DNA of 64,000 nucleotides from Corynebacterium deserti GIMN1.010 (lineage in GTDB: Bacteria; Actinomycetota; Actinomycetes; Mycobacteriales; Mycobacteriaceae), in the NCBI RefSeq assembly GCF_001277995.1, contig NZ_CP009220.1:2480001-2544000 (forward strand). The letters run 5' to 3'. A model generated the notes under the pieces. That model was given only the letters and a program-made list of their open reading frames with translations. It was not told where the DNA came from and searched no databases. A program made the translations under genes and the position numbers. This document shows, piece after piece, positions 36,388 through 47,605 of this stretch (the stretch's first letter is position 1; each line of letters starts with the position of its first letter).

Positions 36388-39180
36388 TTACTCCTTCGCA
36401 GGAGCTGTACCGCCGGTGGAACCATCCTCAGGATTTCCCGATCCGTAGTAGTCACCGGAAATCTGATCAATGTCGGTGCCGTTTTCTACATCTTCCTCGA
36501 ACTTTTCAAGGGTTTCAAGATCAATGTCGGAAAGCGAATCGGTTTCTGGGACATCGCCATCAGCTGCGGAATCCACATCTTGGATTGCTTCTGCAGCCTG
36601 CACGGAAATCTCAGAGAACTTACCTTCTGGCATTGGCTTTGGACGTGGGGTGAAAGTGAACTTGGCGCGGTCGGTGTCCTTGGACTCGCCATCCCAGCCT
36701 TCGACGTCAACGGTGACGATCTCGCCAGCGCCGATTTCACCGAAGAGGATCTTCTCGGACATCTGGTCTTCGATCTCACGCTGGATGGTACGACGCAGTG
36801 GACGTGCACCCAGGACTGGGTCGAAGCCTCGGGAAGCAAGGAGGTCCTTGGCCTTCTCGGTGAGCTCGATGCTCATGTCCTTTTCTGCAAGAGCGTTGGA
36901 GACGCGGCCGATGAGCAGGTCCACCATCTGAACGATCTGATCCTTGGTGAGCTGGTGGAAGACCACGATCTCATCAATACGGTTCAGGAACTCAGGGCGG
37001 AAGTGCTTCTTCAGCTCGTCGTGGACCTTGTTCTTCATGCGGTCGTACTGGGCGTCGTGATCCGTCTCGGATGAACCGGAGAAGCCCAGGCCAACAGCCT
37101 TGGAGATATCAGAGGTACCCAGGTTAGAGGTGAAGATCAAGACGGTGTTCTTGAAGTCCACGATGCGACCCTGACCGTCGGTGAGGCGGCCGTCTTCCAG
37201 GACCTGCAGCAAGGTGTTGTAGATCTCCTTGTGGGCCTTTTCGATTTCGTCGAAAAGCACAACGGAGAATGGCTTGCGGCGGACCTTTTCAGTCAGCTGT
37301 CCACCCTCTTCGTAGCCAACGTATCCCGGAGGTGCACCGAAGAGACGGGAGGCGGTGAAGCGGTCGTGGAATTCACCCATGTCGATCTGGATGAGGGAAT
37401 CATCGTCGCCGAAGAGGAATCCTGCAAGTGCCTTGGACAGCTCGGTCTTACCAACACCGGAAGGACCAGCAAAGATGAAGGAACCGGATGGGCGCTTAGG
37501 ATCCTTCAAACCTGCGCGGGTACGACGGATCGCACGGGAGACTGCCTTAACGGCATCGTCTTGGCCGATGATGCGCTTGTGTAGCTCCTCTTCCATGTGA
37601 AGCAGGCGGGAAGATTCAGCTTCGGTGAGCTTGAAGACAGGAATACCAGTCCAGTTGGCCAGTACTTCTGCGATCTGCTCTTCGCCGACCTCAGCGATGT
37701 CTTCGAGGTCGCCTGAACGCCATTGCTTTTCCTTCTCAGAACGCTCTTCGCCGAGCTTGCGCTCCTTGTCGCGAAGACCTGCTGCCTTCTCGAAGTCCTG
37801 GGCGTCGATCGCTGCTTCCTTCTCACGACGAACCTCTGCAATGCGCTCATCTACTTCACGCAGGGACTCAGGGGCGGTCATGCGCTTGATGCGCATGCGG
37901 GCGCCGGCTTCATCGATGAGGTCAACGGCCTTATCTGGCAAGAAGCGGTCGTTGATGTAGCGGTCAGCAAGCTGAGCTGCTGCAGCAAGAGCACCGTCGG
38001 TGATGGAGACGCGGTGGTGAGCTTCGTAGCGGTCACGCAGACCCTTCAAGATCTCGATGGTGAGATCAACGGAAGGCTCTGGAACCTGCACAGGCTGGAA
38101 ACGACGCTCAAGAGCTGCGTCCTTCTCAATGTGCTTACGGTACTCATCAAGGGTAGTTGCACCAATGGTCTGGAGCTCACCGCGGGCAAGCTTTGGCTTA
38201 AGCAGGGAGGCTGCGTCGATGGCACCTTCGGCGGCACCTGCGCCGACGAGGGTGTGGATCTCATCGATGAACAAGATGATGTCGCCGCGCTGGTTAATCT
38301 CCTTGAGGACCTTCTTCAGGCGCTCTTCGAAGTCACCGCGGTAACGGGAACCTGCGACCAGGGAGCCAAGGTCGAGGGAGTAAACCTGCTTGTCCTTCAA
38401 GGTTTCTGGAACCTTGCCGTTAACAATGTCGAGGGCCAGACCTTCAACAACTGCGGTCTTACCAACGCCAGGCTCACCGATAAGAACTGGGTTGTTTTTG
38501 GTACGGCGAGAGAGCACCTGCATGATGCGCTCAATTTCCTTGTCGCGGCCAACCACTGGGTCAAGCTTGCCGTCCTTGGCAGCCTGGGTGAGGTTGCGGC
38601 CGAACTGGTCAAGAACCAAAGAAGTGGAGCGTTCGCCTGGTCCACCAGAAGTCTGGCGTCCACCTGGAGCAGAGCCAGCGCCAACGGCGTCGCCCTGACC
38701 TGGGGCAGCCTGGCCGCCCTCTGGGGAACCACCCTGGCCACCTTCGTAGCCAGAGAGAAGCTGGATAACTTGCTGACGCACACGTGGCAGATCAGCGCCG
38801 AGCTTAACCAGGACCTGGGCTGCAACGCCCTCGCCCTCGCGGATCAAGCCGAGCAGGAGGAACTCGGTGCCGATGTACTTGTGACCCATCTGCAGGCCTT
38901 CGCGGAGGCTGAGCTCCAGAACCTTCTTGGCACGTGGGGTAAAAGGAATGTGACCGGTGGTGGGCTGGGAGCCCTGGCCGATAATCTCTTCGACTTCCTG
39001 TCGGACGGCGTCCAGGGAAATTCCCATGGATTCCAAAGCCTTGGCTGCAACGCCCTCGCCCTCGTGGATCAGGCCCAGAAGGATGTGCTCCGTGCCAATG
39101 TAATTGTGGTTGAGCATGCGCGCCTCTTCCTGCGCGAGCACAATCACGCGGCGTGCACGATCGGTAAACCTCTCGAACAT
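36388..39180 (-). CDS. clpC: ATP-dependent Clp protease ATPase subunit ClpC
   Basis: A 930-residue AAA+ unfoldase that feeds proteins to ClpP. Two Clp-N repeats cover residues ~1-145; AAA1 has Walker [10 protein letters not shown] and Walker [15 protein letters not shown]; a UVR-like coiled segment ([17 protein letters not shown]) follows; AAA2 has GPSGVGKTE and [11 protein letters not shown]. The ~80-residue tail is acidic and Gly/Thr-rich, longer than in B. subtilis ClpC. AGGGGAG precedes ATG 39180, and a SigH-like promoter lies upstream. Divergent from guaB1. Confidence 0.97.
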   Translation of the reverse strand: MFERFTDRARRVIVLAQEEARMLNHNYIGTEHILLGLIHEGEGVAAKALESMGISLDAVRQEVEEIIGQGSQPTTGHIPFTPRAKKVLELSLREGLQMGHKYIGTEFLLLGLIREGEGVAAQVLVKLGADLPRVRQQVIQLLSGYEGGQGGSPEGGQAAPGQGDAVGAGSAPGGRQTSGGPGERSTSLVLDQFGRNLTQAAKDGKLDPVVGRDKEIERIMQVLSRRTKNNPVLIGEPGVGKTAVVEGLALDIVNGKVPETLKDKQVYSLDLGSLVAGSRYRGDFEERLKKVLKEINQRGDIILFIDEIHTLVGAGAAEGAIDAASLLKPKLARGELQTIGATTLDEYRKHIEKDAALERRFQPVQVPEPSVDLTIEILKGLRDRYEAHHRVSITDGALAAAAQLADRYINDRFLPDKAVDLIDEAGARMRIKRMTAPESLREVDERIAEVRREKEAAIDAQDFEKAAGLRDKERKLGEERSEKEKQWRSGDLEDIAEVGEEQIAEVLANWTGIPVFKLTEAESSRLLHMEEELHKRIIGQDDAVKAVSRAIRRTRAGLKDPKRPSGSFIFAGPSGVGKTELSKALAGFLFGDDDSLIQIDMGEFHDRFTASRLFGAPPGYVGYEEGGQLTEKVRRKPFSVVLFDEIEKAHKEIYNTLLQVLEDGRLTDGQGRIVDFKNTVLIFTSNLGTSDISKAVGLGFSGSSETDHDAQYDRMKNKVHDELKKHFRPEFLNRIDEIVVFHQLTKDQIVQMVDLLIGRVSNALAEKDMSIELTEKAKDLLASRGFDPVLGARPLRRTIQREIEDQMSEKILFGEIGAGEIVTVDVEGWDGESKDTDRAKFTFTPRPKPMPEGKFSEISVQAAEAIQDVDSAADGDVPETDSLSDIDLETLEKFEEDVENGTDIDQISGDYYGSGNPEDGSTGGTAPAKE

Positions 39181-39227
39181 GTCTCTCCCCTTAATTCTTT
39201 ATTTCTAAATTCGCTTTCACTCACTTT

Positions 39228-39252
39228 AACGCCCTTATTGGGCAAAACTTCC
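39228..39252 (-). promoter_or_regulatory. SigH-type promoter of clpC
   Basis: On the minus strand GGAAG (plus-strand 39248-39252) and CGTTAA (39226-39231) are separated by 17 bases, counted to GTT. This fits the corynebacterial/mycobacterial SigH pattern GGAA-N16-20-GTT. SigH control of clpC is known in C. glutamicum, which supports heat or disulfide-stress induction here. Confidence 0.65.
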
Positions 39253-39367
39253 AGACTTTTTCAGCTCGGCTTGGAATTAGCTAAACGCCAAACCATATAA
39301 GCCCTGTTCAGGTCCAGTTTTTGAGGCCCGAAAGGCCCTGTACGCCTGTAGCGAACACCGCGTTTGA

Positions 39368-40870
<1,503 letters not shown>

Positions 40871-40894
40871 ATGTTGTTGTGCCTTTGAGATTGT

Positions 40895-40925
40895 GCCGGG
40901 AGCTTTAGGGCTCCCGGCGTTTTTC
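40895..40925 (+). terminator. Terminator after guaB1
   Basis: GCCGGGAGC and GCTCCCGGC form a 9-base stem around 6 bases, followed by GTTTTT. Confidence 0.92.
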
Positions 40926-40976
40926 GATTCCACATTAATGACTTATGTGACCTGAGACTCTATTGTGGTACACACC

Positions 40977-41990
40977 ATGACTGCTCACCCAGCCCACGAG
41001 CCGCCAAGGCATCTCCGGTTTAGTACGAGCGGGATCCTCCCGGACAATCGCGTCCAAATGTGGGAGGGCCACAATGCTCGCGCATTGCTTCCGCTCGACA
41101 TTAGAACCATTGACGATCGCCCCATGCAGGCCTCCGAAACCAACCTGCACCTCCCATCAATGCGGATGGCGAGCGTATTCGGGACTTCGCAATTTGTCGA
41201 GCGTTCAGAGAGTTTCATCTCAGAAAACCCCACGGGTGTGGTTGCGATCTTCTTTGCGACTGAAGGCGAAGCAGTCTTCTTCCACCGTGGTGGACATGTA
41301 GCGCTTCGCCCAGGTCAGGCCATTGTTTACGACGCCGACCGACCATTTCTCCGCGGATTCAACAATCGCTTCCGCGAGCTAGTTCTCACCATCCCGAAGC
41401 AGCGCTACCTTGAAATTGTTGGCTCAAAAGGTCCTGAGCTTCCCGCTATTTTTGAGTTCGGAGCAACAGGAACGGCCACCGAACAAGCTTTAGCGCGGCT
41501 AGTTCAGGAATCCCTGCACAGGATCGAGCGTGGCGAGCCGGAACATATCGATTCCAGCGGACCTTTAGGAAAACCGTGGAGTGATATCGAAAACGAGGCT
41601 CAGGGACTTATCCGCAATGTGCTTGGCGACGCTACGAGTAGCGAAGAAGGTTTAATTTCTGCAGCCCAGAGATTTATTGACATCAATATTTCCGACAGTG
41701 ACTTACAAGCGTCGCGGATCGCCGCAGCCGTGGGAATTAGCGAACGCCAGCTAAGTCGAATCTTCGCAGACGCTGGACAAACTATCGGACGCTACGTCCT
41801 AAACACCCGACTGGATTTTGCAAAGGAAGCACTGTCGACACCGGAGCGAGACAAGGTTTCGGTCAGTGAGATCGGTAAGCGCTTTGGGTTCGCTTCCCCA
41901 AGTCATTTCAGTCGCACCTTCCGCGAAAAGTTCGAAATGACACCGCTTCAATGGAGGAAAGAATCGCAGCGTCAAACCTTTCAAGAGTGA
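40977..41990 (+). CDS. AraC-family transcriptional regulator
   Basis: A 337-residue regulator with an N-terminal cupin-type sensing domain (VAIFFATEGEAVFFHRGGHVAL, then LRPGQAIVYDADRPF) and a C-terminal double helix-turn-helix (ASRIAAAVGISERQLSRIFAD and VSEIGKRFGFASPSHFSRTFREKF). It resembles activators of aromatic-acid genes. The start could be GTG 40965 or ATG 40977; neither has a Shine-Dalgarno. It lies 150 bases before the aromatic hydroxylase on the same strand, its probable target. Confidence 0.85.
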   Translation: MTAHPAHEPPRHLRFSTSGILPDNRVQMWEGHNARALLPLDIRTIDDRPMQASETNLHLPSMRMASVFGTSQFVERSESFISENPTGVVAIFFATEGEAVFFHRGGHVALRPGQAIVYDADRPFLRGFNNRFRELVLTIPKQRYLEIVGSKGPELPAIFEFGATGTATEQALARLVQESLHRIERGEPEHIDSSGPLGKPWSDIENEAQGLIRNVLGDATSSEEGLISAAQRFIDINISDSDLQASRIAAAVGISERQLSRIFADAGQTIGRYVLNTRLDFAKEALSTPERDKVSVSEIGKRFGFASPSHFSRTFREKFEMTPLQWRKESQRQTFQE

Positions 41991-42142
41991 GGGTTTTGTT
42001 CTCAGTCGGACATCATCTTGCCCAATACAGACATTAAGCTGAATCACACTTTTGCCTACATTGTGATCTGAACTACATTTCTGGTTACCGCACGGAACAC
42101 GCTCCGTGAATGAGATAGGAAATCCCCTCGAAAGGACCAGAC

Positions 42143-44026
42143 ATGCAGTTTCATTATGATGGATACGCAACCGGTGACCCAATGGAGATGCGCGCGGAAG
42201 GTAGCGGAATCAACCGCCCGGACTACCTCCCTGAGGTCATGGATGTTCTCATCGTTGGTGCAGGTCCCGCTGGCACCATCGCAGCGGCTCAGCTTTCCCG
42301 ATTCCCCAATGTGACCACCCGCCTCGTAGAGAGAAGCGACCGTCGCCTCGAACTAGCCAATGCAGATGGCGTGCACTCCCGAACCATTGAAACTTTCCAG
42401 GCATTTGGTTTCGCCCACGAGATCCTCGCCGAAGCTCATGAAATCACCGACATGGCGTTCTGGAAGCCGGACCCGCAAAACCCTCGTGAGATCATTCGCG
42501 ACAACAGCACCCGCGAGCTTCCGCAGCACATCAGTGAATTTCCGATGGCGCTGCTCACCCAGACCCGCATCATCGACCACTTCAACCGGTTCATGAAGAA
42601 CTCCCCAACCAGGATGAAGCCTGACTATGGATACGAGTTCGTGGACTTTGAAGTAGAAGAAGACGCAGAATATCCGGTAATTGTCACCCTCCGCCGCACC
42701 AGTGGCGAGCAAACTGGCGAATTGGTCACCGTCCGCACCAAGTACCTGGTCGGTGCCGATGGTGCACGAAGCCAAGTGCGCAAATCACTGGGATACCGAC
42801 TCCAAGGTAAGCAGGCTAACCACGCTTGGGGTGTGATGGATATTCACGCGAACACCGAGTTCCCTGACGTGCGGAAGAAATGCACAATCAAGTCTGACTC
42901 TGGCCGCACCATCTTGCTCATCCCACGTGAGGGAGGATTCCTCTTCCGCCTTTATGTTGACCTGGGCGAAGTACCTGATGATGGCAGCAAGGCTGTTCGC
43001 GCCACCCCACTCCAGGAGGTCATCGATACCGCAAACCAGATCATGGCTCCATTCACTCTCGACGTGAAAAACGTTGTGTGGAACTCCATCTACGAGGTAG
43101 GCCACCGCGTCGCAGACCATTTCGATGACCGTGTCTCCGAGAAAACCACCGGCGAACACCCACGCATTTTCATCGCTGGCGATGCCTGCCACACCCACAG
43201 CGCTAAGGCTGGCCAGGGCATGAACGTGTCTATGCAGGACGGATTCAACCTTGGTTGGAAGCTTGGACATGTGGCCAGTGGAAACAGTCCACGCGAGCTG
43301 CTTCAGACCTACGCTGAAGAGCGCGAAGACATTGCCTACAAGCTCATCGAGTACGACAAGAACTGGTCAACGCTCATGGCAAAGCCAAGCAGCGAAATGG
43401 GCAGTGCCCAAGACCTCGAGGATTTCTACCGCGCGAACTCTGAGTTCAATGCCGGCTACATGACCCATTACCCGCCTTCCTCCATCACGATGGATGGCAG
43501 CAACCAAGATCTGGCAAAGGGCTACCCAATTGGCCGACGCTTCAAGTCAGCGATGGTTGGTCGAGTCTGCGACTTCACCGAAACACACCTCGGTCACCAA
43601 GCAACAGCCGACGGACGCATGCGCGCATACGTCTTCGCAGGATCCGATGCACTTAACGGCGAGGGTTCTGAGCTAGACCGCTGGGCAGAATGGGCAGAGG
43701 CGAACCTTGACCCCACGCTTGTCGACGCCAAGGTGATCTACCAAAGCCCTTATACCGAGCTCGACATCCGCCAGGTTCCATCCGTGTTCAAACCTAAGGT
43801 AGGCATTTTCGAACTGACCAACGTGGAGAACTCCTTCGGTATCACTTCAGACTCCGACATCTTCGACAGCCGCGAAATCTCCCGCGATGGTGTCGTGGTG
43901 GTAGTCCGACCAGACCAGTACGTGTCCGGAATCTTCCCGCTGACTGATACTGAAGGGCTTGGCGAATTCCTCACCGGATACTTCCCCAACATGAAAGGCG
44001 CACATCAGCTAATCAACGCGAACTAA
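42143..44026 (+). CDS. FAD-dependent aromatic hydroxylase (phenol 2-monooxygenase / 3-hydroxybenzoate 4-monooxygenase type)
   Basis: A 627-residue class A flavoprotein monooxygenase. FAD binds at DVLIVGAGPAGTIAAAQL (residues ~33-50), the DG motif is LVGADGARSQVRKSL, and the GD motif is FIAGDACHTHSAKAGQGMN. The C-terminal ~170 residues form a thioredoxin-like domain ending in VVVVRPDQYVSGIFPL, characteristic of phenol hydroxylase and MobA. Substrate is a hydroxylated aromatic; 3-hydroxybenzoate and phenol are equally possible. AAAGGA precedes the ATG. The AraC gene is upstream; no ring-cleavage gene is nearby. Confidence 0.88.
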   Translation: MQFHYDGYATGDPMEMRAEGSGINRPDYLPEVMDVLIVGAGPAGTIAAAQLSRFPNVTTRLVERSDRRLELANADGVHSRTIETFQAFGFAHEILAEAHEITDMAFWKPDPQNPREIIRDNSTRELPQHISEFPMALLTQTRIIDHFNRFMKNSPTRMKPDYGYEFVDFEVEEDAEYPVIVTLRRTSGEQTGELVTVRTKYLVGADGARSQVRKSLGYRLQGKQANHAWGVMDIHANTEFPDVRKKCTIKSDSGRTILLIPREGGFLFRLYVDLGEVPDDGSKAVRATPLQEVIDTANQIMAPFTLDVKNVVWNSIYEVGHRVADHFDDRVSEKTTGEHPRIFIAGDACHTHSAKAGQGMNVSMQDGFNLGWKLGHVASGNSPRELLQTYAEEREDIAYKLIEYDKNWSTLMAKPSSEMGSAQDLEDFYRANSEFNAGYMTHYPPSSITMDGSNQDLAKGYPIGRRFKSAMVGRVCDFTETHLGHQATADGRMRAYVFAGSDALNGEGSELDRWAEWAEANLDPTLVDAKVIYQSPYTELDIRQVPSVFKPKVGIFELTNVENSFGITSDSDIFDSREISRDGVVVVVRPDQYVSGIFPLTDTEGLGEFLTGYFPNMKGAHQLINAN

Positions 44027-44041
44027 GGCACAGCTCTTAAG

Positions 44042-44086
44042 ACAGTGGACGTTCTGCTCAAATTAAGCAGAATGTCCACTTCTGTC
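44042..44086. terminator. Hairpin after the aromatic hydroxylase gene
   Basis: AGTGGAC-G-TTCTGCT and AGCAGAA-T-GTCCACT pair almost perfectly around 7 bases and extend with ACAG/CTGT. It lies 16 bases after the stop. No long T-run follows, so it may be a stabilising or weak terminator hairpin. Confidence 0.65.
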
Positions 44087-44205
44087 TAGCCGCGTACAGC
44101 TCGAAGGATTCGAAGAGTCTTAAGGCTGTCCCTCATTCTGCGAGCAGCCATTGCGCTATCGGCAGCTACTTGCAAGGTGCGCTGTAGGGAGGCGTCGAGA
44201 AGCAT
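44086..44205 (-). CDS. Possible small protein of 39 residues
   Basis: On the minus strand ATG 44205 opens MLLDASLQRTLQVAADSAM and ends LKTLRILRAVRG before TAG. The sequence is helix-forming and basic at the end. No clear ribosome-binding site, no recognised family, and one copy of the dispersed GTCGANAAGC word lies in its first codons. It may be a chance frame or a relic; listed with low confidence. Confidence 0.2.
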   Translation of the reverse strand: MLLDASLQRTLQVAADSAMAARRMRDSLKTLRILRAVRG

Positions 44206-44224
44206 CTTTAAGTAGCTTTGATGT

Positions 44225-45772
44225 ATGCGCTCGCTTCAATCAGTCCTTGATCTGCTGACTTCTGCGTCCAAAGTGGCTACCAAAATTGTGGTGGAACGGA
44301 TTGAAAAGCATCCTGTTCATGGATTGGGATGGATGATGTATCCGCCATTTCATCCATGGACTGATGCTTCGACCTTGACGATTGAGCGAAACGGAACCAG
44401 TCGGCGCGCGAGTCAGAATGGCGTTGCGGTTCTTCATCAGCATGAGCAAGTTCAAACTATCGGTCTAGCCAGCTATTTTATCGACTCCAAGATTTGGGTA
44501 AATGAGCTGGCTGGCCTTGATCGTATCAACATTTCTGAGAGTGAAGTTGCTGGTCGTGACGTATTAGTTCTGCCGTTATCTGATCTGACTTTATGCATCG
44601 ATGCGAAATACGGCGTGGTTTTGGCTGCGGAAGACAGCGACGAATCAGTGCGCGCGGTATCCGTGGAGTTCCTGGACCAGTGGGTAGATGAAGAAGAACC
44701 CCCAGCGGAAGAAGTGCCTAAATATACGGAAACTAGGGAGGAACTTCCTCCACTTGAGATTCCTCCGGCTCCTTCCGGAAATCGTAATCTCCGAGTTCTG
44801 TGCACGTGGGGAGCGATGGAAAGAATTATTCCTGAGTGGAAACCCGGCGATCAAGTTTCACTGTTTTTGTCTTTCGACCTCGACGATCCGCCGTTCGAAC
44901 AGCTCAAAACCACTCGTCGCGGGTACACCGAACCTGGCGAGATTTATGGAAACCAGCGCAGCTATAAATTTCACGCTGATGGTTGGAACGCTGTTATTTC
45001 GGCCAAAGTGCCACTGCGCACCGAAGAAAACCTCACCGGCTACTTCACCCACAGCTCCTACGCGGACACGAGCCGCCGCACGTCAGCGGTCATCACCGCA
45101 GTCTACCGCCACGGTAAGGACGCAATTATCGACGTGACCCTCGACGGTGCGAAATCTCCTAGATATCAAGAATCCTTGGATTGGAGCAGCACCAGTACCT
45201 GTGACGGTGAAACATTCTGGCTGTCCGATAAGAGCTTGCCCTTCGTCCGCGGTTTCAATGTCTCCACAGGCAAGCTAGTACACGAGATCTCCATACCCAC
45301 CTTCAATGAGATCGCCCTCGAATCCGGCAATAGAGCCCGCGCAGCGAAAAGACTCTGGGAACTTCCAGATCTTAAAGAGGCAACCGAGCCTGTCTCAGCG
45401 ATCCCCGCAGGCTGGAAACTACACAAGAGCTTCGGGAAAAACTTCCATGTTGTAAGCGCTGAAAACGGAACCTGGAAACAAACGATCCTTAGACTCAAAC
45501 CCTTCAAAGCAATAGAGCTTGATCTTGGATATGCCGAGATCAAGGCGATTTATCAATACGGTGAACGAATCTATCTGCGTTCCGATCTGCACCATATTAC
45601 GTGTAATCAGGATCTCGAGATCCTCAGTGTAGAAGTCCATGGAGACCCCGCTGCAGGTTATTGGCCACTTTCTGATCTTCCACCAGGGGATTCTCCAACA
45701 CTGGGATTTTCTATCGGATCACTCATGATGTTCCACGAACGACAAGATATCTACGCTTTCCACGATCCTTAA
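44225..45772 (+). CDS. Large protein of unknown function, probably cut short by a stop codon
   Basis: A 515-residue protein with no recognised family. Residues 1-155 and 180-515 are rich in beta strands with repeated patterns such as YGERIYLRSDLHHITCNQDL and MMFHERQDIYAFHDP, suggesting a propeller-like domain, joined by an acidic Pro/Glu-rich linker (EEEPPAEEVPK). No signal peptide or membrane segment is evident. After the TAA at 45770 the same frame stays open to 45943 with similar-looking sequence, so the original protein may have been ~572 residues. The start could be later than ATG 44225. Confidence 0.65.
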   Translation: MRSLQSVLDLLTSASKVATKIVVERIEKHPVHGLGWMMYPPFHPWTDASTLTIERNGTSRRASQNGVAVLHQHEQVQTIGLASYFIDSKIWVNELAGLDRINISESEVAGRDVLVLPLSDLTLCIDAKYGVVLAAEDSDESVRAVSVEFLDQWVDEEEPPAEEVPKYTETREELPPLEIPPAPSGNRNLRVLCTWGAMERIIPEWKPGDQVSLFLSFDLDDPPFEQLKTTRRGYTEPGEIYGNQRSYKFHADGWNAVISAKVPLRTEENLTGYFTHSSYADTSRRTSAVITAVYRHGKDAIIDVTLDGAKSPRYQESLDWSSTSTCDGETFWLSDKSLPFVRGFNVSTGKLVHEISIPTFNEIALESGNRARAAKRLWELPDLKEATEPVSAIPAGWKLHKSFGKNFHVVSAENGTWKQTILRLKPFKAIELDLGYAEIKAIYQYGERIYLRSDLHHITCNQDLEILSVEVHGDPAAGYWPLSDLPPGDSPTLGFSIGSLMMFHERQDIYAFHDP

Positions 45773-45943
45773 ACAACAAAGCAACTAACAACTGTGAACT
45801 TGCCCAAAAGGCAGTTTGAAGTGGAATATGCTTCTCAGAACAGAATTGTTATTTCGCTGAAAAATCCAGAAAGCCGCCTCATTGACAAACTGTTGGTGTG
45901 GGAACCACAAACCGGGTGGCGAGAACAAAACCTGGAGCGCTGA
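45773..45943 (+). pseudogene. In-frame continuation of the preceding gene after its stop codon
   Basis: In the same frame as the 515-residue gene, directly after its TAA, 56 codons read TTKQLTTVNLPKRQFEVEYA and continue NRIVISLKNPESRLIDKLL ... EPQTGWREQN to TGA 45943. It could alternatively start at GTG 45794 as its own 49-residue protein, but no ribosome-binding site is seen. The flow of strand-like sequence across the stop favours a nonsense mutation. Confidence 0.45.
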
Positions 45944-45989
45944 GCACGGTTAAGGTGAGGTGGCGGCGGGAGGCGTCGAGAAGCGAAAA

Positions 45990-46026
45990 AAATGGGGCAG
46001 AAAGTCAATGACCGTCTGCCCCATTA
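45990..46026 (-). terminator. Terminator after the MFS exporter gene
   Basis: AATGGGGCAGA and TCTGCCCCATT form an 11-base stem around 13 bases; on the minus strand ATTTTTTT follows. It overlaps the end of the exporter gene region by a few bases of spacing only. Confidence 0.9.
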
Positions 46027-46034
46027 TTGAGCGT

Positions 46035-47480
46035 TTAGTGAGTTTCTTCCTCAACGCGAGTGACGAAGAGGGAAACAACCAAAGCGATCACCGCGATGAT
46101 TGCGCCTGCGATGAACGCAACCTTGGTACCAGCGGCAACAGCTTCAGCATGCGCAGATCCCGAATACGCTGCAATGGAAGTGCCGAAGGAAAGTGCTGCA
46201 ATCATGATCGCTGTTCCGGCTGCGCCTGCGAGCTGTTGGAACGTGTTCAAAATTGCGGAGCCGTGACCATAGAGGTGCTTCGGAAGGGCGCCGAGAGCGG
46301 TGGTCATGAGAGGGGTCATCATCAAGCACATGCCGATGCTGAAGATAACGTGCAGGACAACAACCATCCACACGGGTGAATTCTCATTGAGGAAAGTCAT
46401 CGACGATGCCGCGACAGCCAGCGCAATTGCGCCGGGAATCAGCAGCGGACGTGGACCGACCTTGTCGTAGAAACGGCCGATGAATGGGCTAATCAAACCC
46501 TGGAGGAGGCCACCTGGCATGACAACCAAGCCGGTTACCAAAGCAGTAACTCCGAGGGAAGTCTGCAGGTAGATGGGCAAAACCATGACGGTTCCGAGCA
46601 TCGCGCCGAAAGCCAAAAGAATCGTGGTCAAAGAGAAGCTGAAGTTCCTCACCTTGAAGGCGCGGAGATCCATCAGTGCCTTGTCTTGTTTGCCGAGTTG
46701 GTGCTGTCGTAAAGCGAAGATAACAAGTGCGATGGCACCAACGACGATCGCGACGATACCTACTACGCCCTCGCCCTCCAGGATTGCTCCGAAGGAACTG
46801 AAGCCGTACACCAAACCACCGAAGGCAAACACCGAAAGAATGACAGACAGAACATCCAGTGGGGTGATCTTGGTTTCGCCGATATTTTTGATCAAAAAGA
46901 AGCCAATAACCAGCGCAACGGCCACGATCGGGAGCATCATCCAGAACAACCAGTGCCAGGTCAAAGAGTTAAGAATGACACCAGACAAAGTAGGACCAAG
47001 CGCCGGCGCAACAGAAATCACGATGGAAATAATGCCCATCATCGAACCACGACGCTCAGCGGGAACCACCGTCAACGTGACTGTCATTAGCAAAGGCATC
47101 ACCAGCGCAGTACCAACCGCCTGAATGATACGAGCACCAAGCAGCACAGCAAACGTTGGGGCCAACGCCGCAGTCAAGGTACCAACCGTGAAGAACAGCA
47201 AAGCCGTGACGAAAATAGTCTTCGTAGAAAAACGATCAAGCAAATAACCAGTAGTTGGAATAACCACGGCCATCGTGAGCATGAAACCAGTGGTCAACCA
47301 CTGCGCAGTAGTTTCTGGAACCTGGAAATCCGCCATGATCGACGGCAACGCAACTGACAGGATAGTTTCATTAAGAATCATGATCATCGCGGAAATCACG
47401 AGGATCGAAAGAACAACAACGACCTCCCTAGGCAGCTTCGCAGCTGCCGGAGAGGCCTGAGTATTAATTTGGGAATCCAT
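46035..47480 (-). CDS. MFS multidrug exporter of the DHA2 (EmrB/LmrB) family
   Basis: A 481-residue membrane transporter with about 14 hydrophobic segments, driven by the proton gradient. DHA2 marks are the start VVVVLSILVISAMIMILNETI, motif A-like GYLLDRFSTKTIF, and the motif C region SVAPALGPTLSGVIL. The start is ATG 47480 (MDSQINTQAS); the frame reaches further only to a TTG. LmrB-type exporters in C. glutamicum give lincosamide resistance; the substrate here is not known. It stands alone with a strong terminator. Confidence 0.88.
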   Translation of the reverse strand: MDSQINTQASPAAAKLPREVVVVLSILVISAMIMILNETILSVALPSIMADFQVPETTAQWLTTGFMLTMAVVIPTTGYLLDRFSTKTIFVTALLFFTVGTLTAALAPTFAVLLGARIIQAVGTALVMPLLMTVTLTVVPAERRGSMMGIISIVISVAPALGPTLSGVILNSLTWHWLFWMMLPIVAVALVIGFFLIKNIGETKITPLDVLSVILSVFAFGGLVYGFSSFGAILEGEGVVGIVAIVVGAIALVIFALRQHQLGKQDKALMDLRAFKVRNFSFSLTTILLAFGAMLGTVMVLPIYLQTSLGVTALVTGLVVMPGGLLQGLISPFIGRFYDKVGPRPLLIPGAIALAVAASSMTFLNENSPVWMVVVLHVIFSIGMCLMMTPLMTTALGALPKHLYGHGSAILNTFQQLAGAAGTAIMIAALSFGTSIAAYSGSAHAEAVAAGTKVAFIAGAIIAVIALVVSLFVTRVEEETH

Positions 47481-47605
47481 GAATGGAGAAAAGCCTTTCA
47501 CAGCATGAAGCTCAGTTTCTAGTGTTACCAAACTGAGCTATGAGAAAAAACTCCTAAAGAGTGCCATAAGCAAGTGCATTGTGCAAGTGATGGTTCTTGG
47601 AGTGT

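Noticed and set aside
37723..39300. A 525-codon open frame on the plus strand
   Set aside because: It lies antisense to clpC, whose protein is recognisable along its whole length; the long frame results from the codon bias of clpC.
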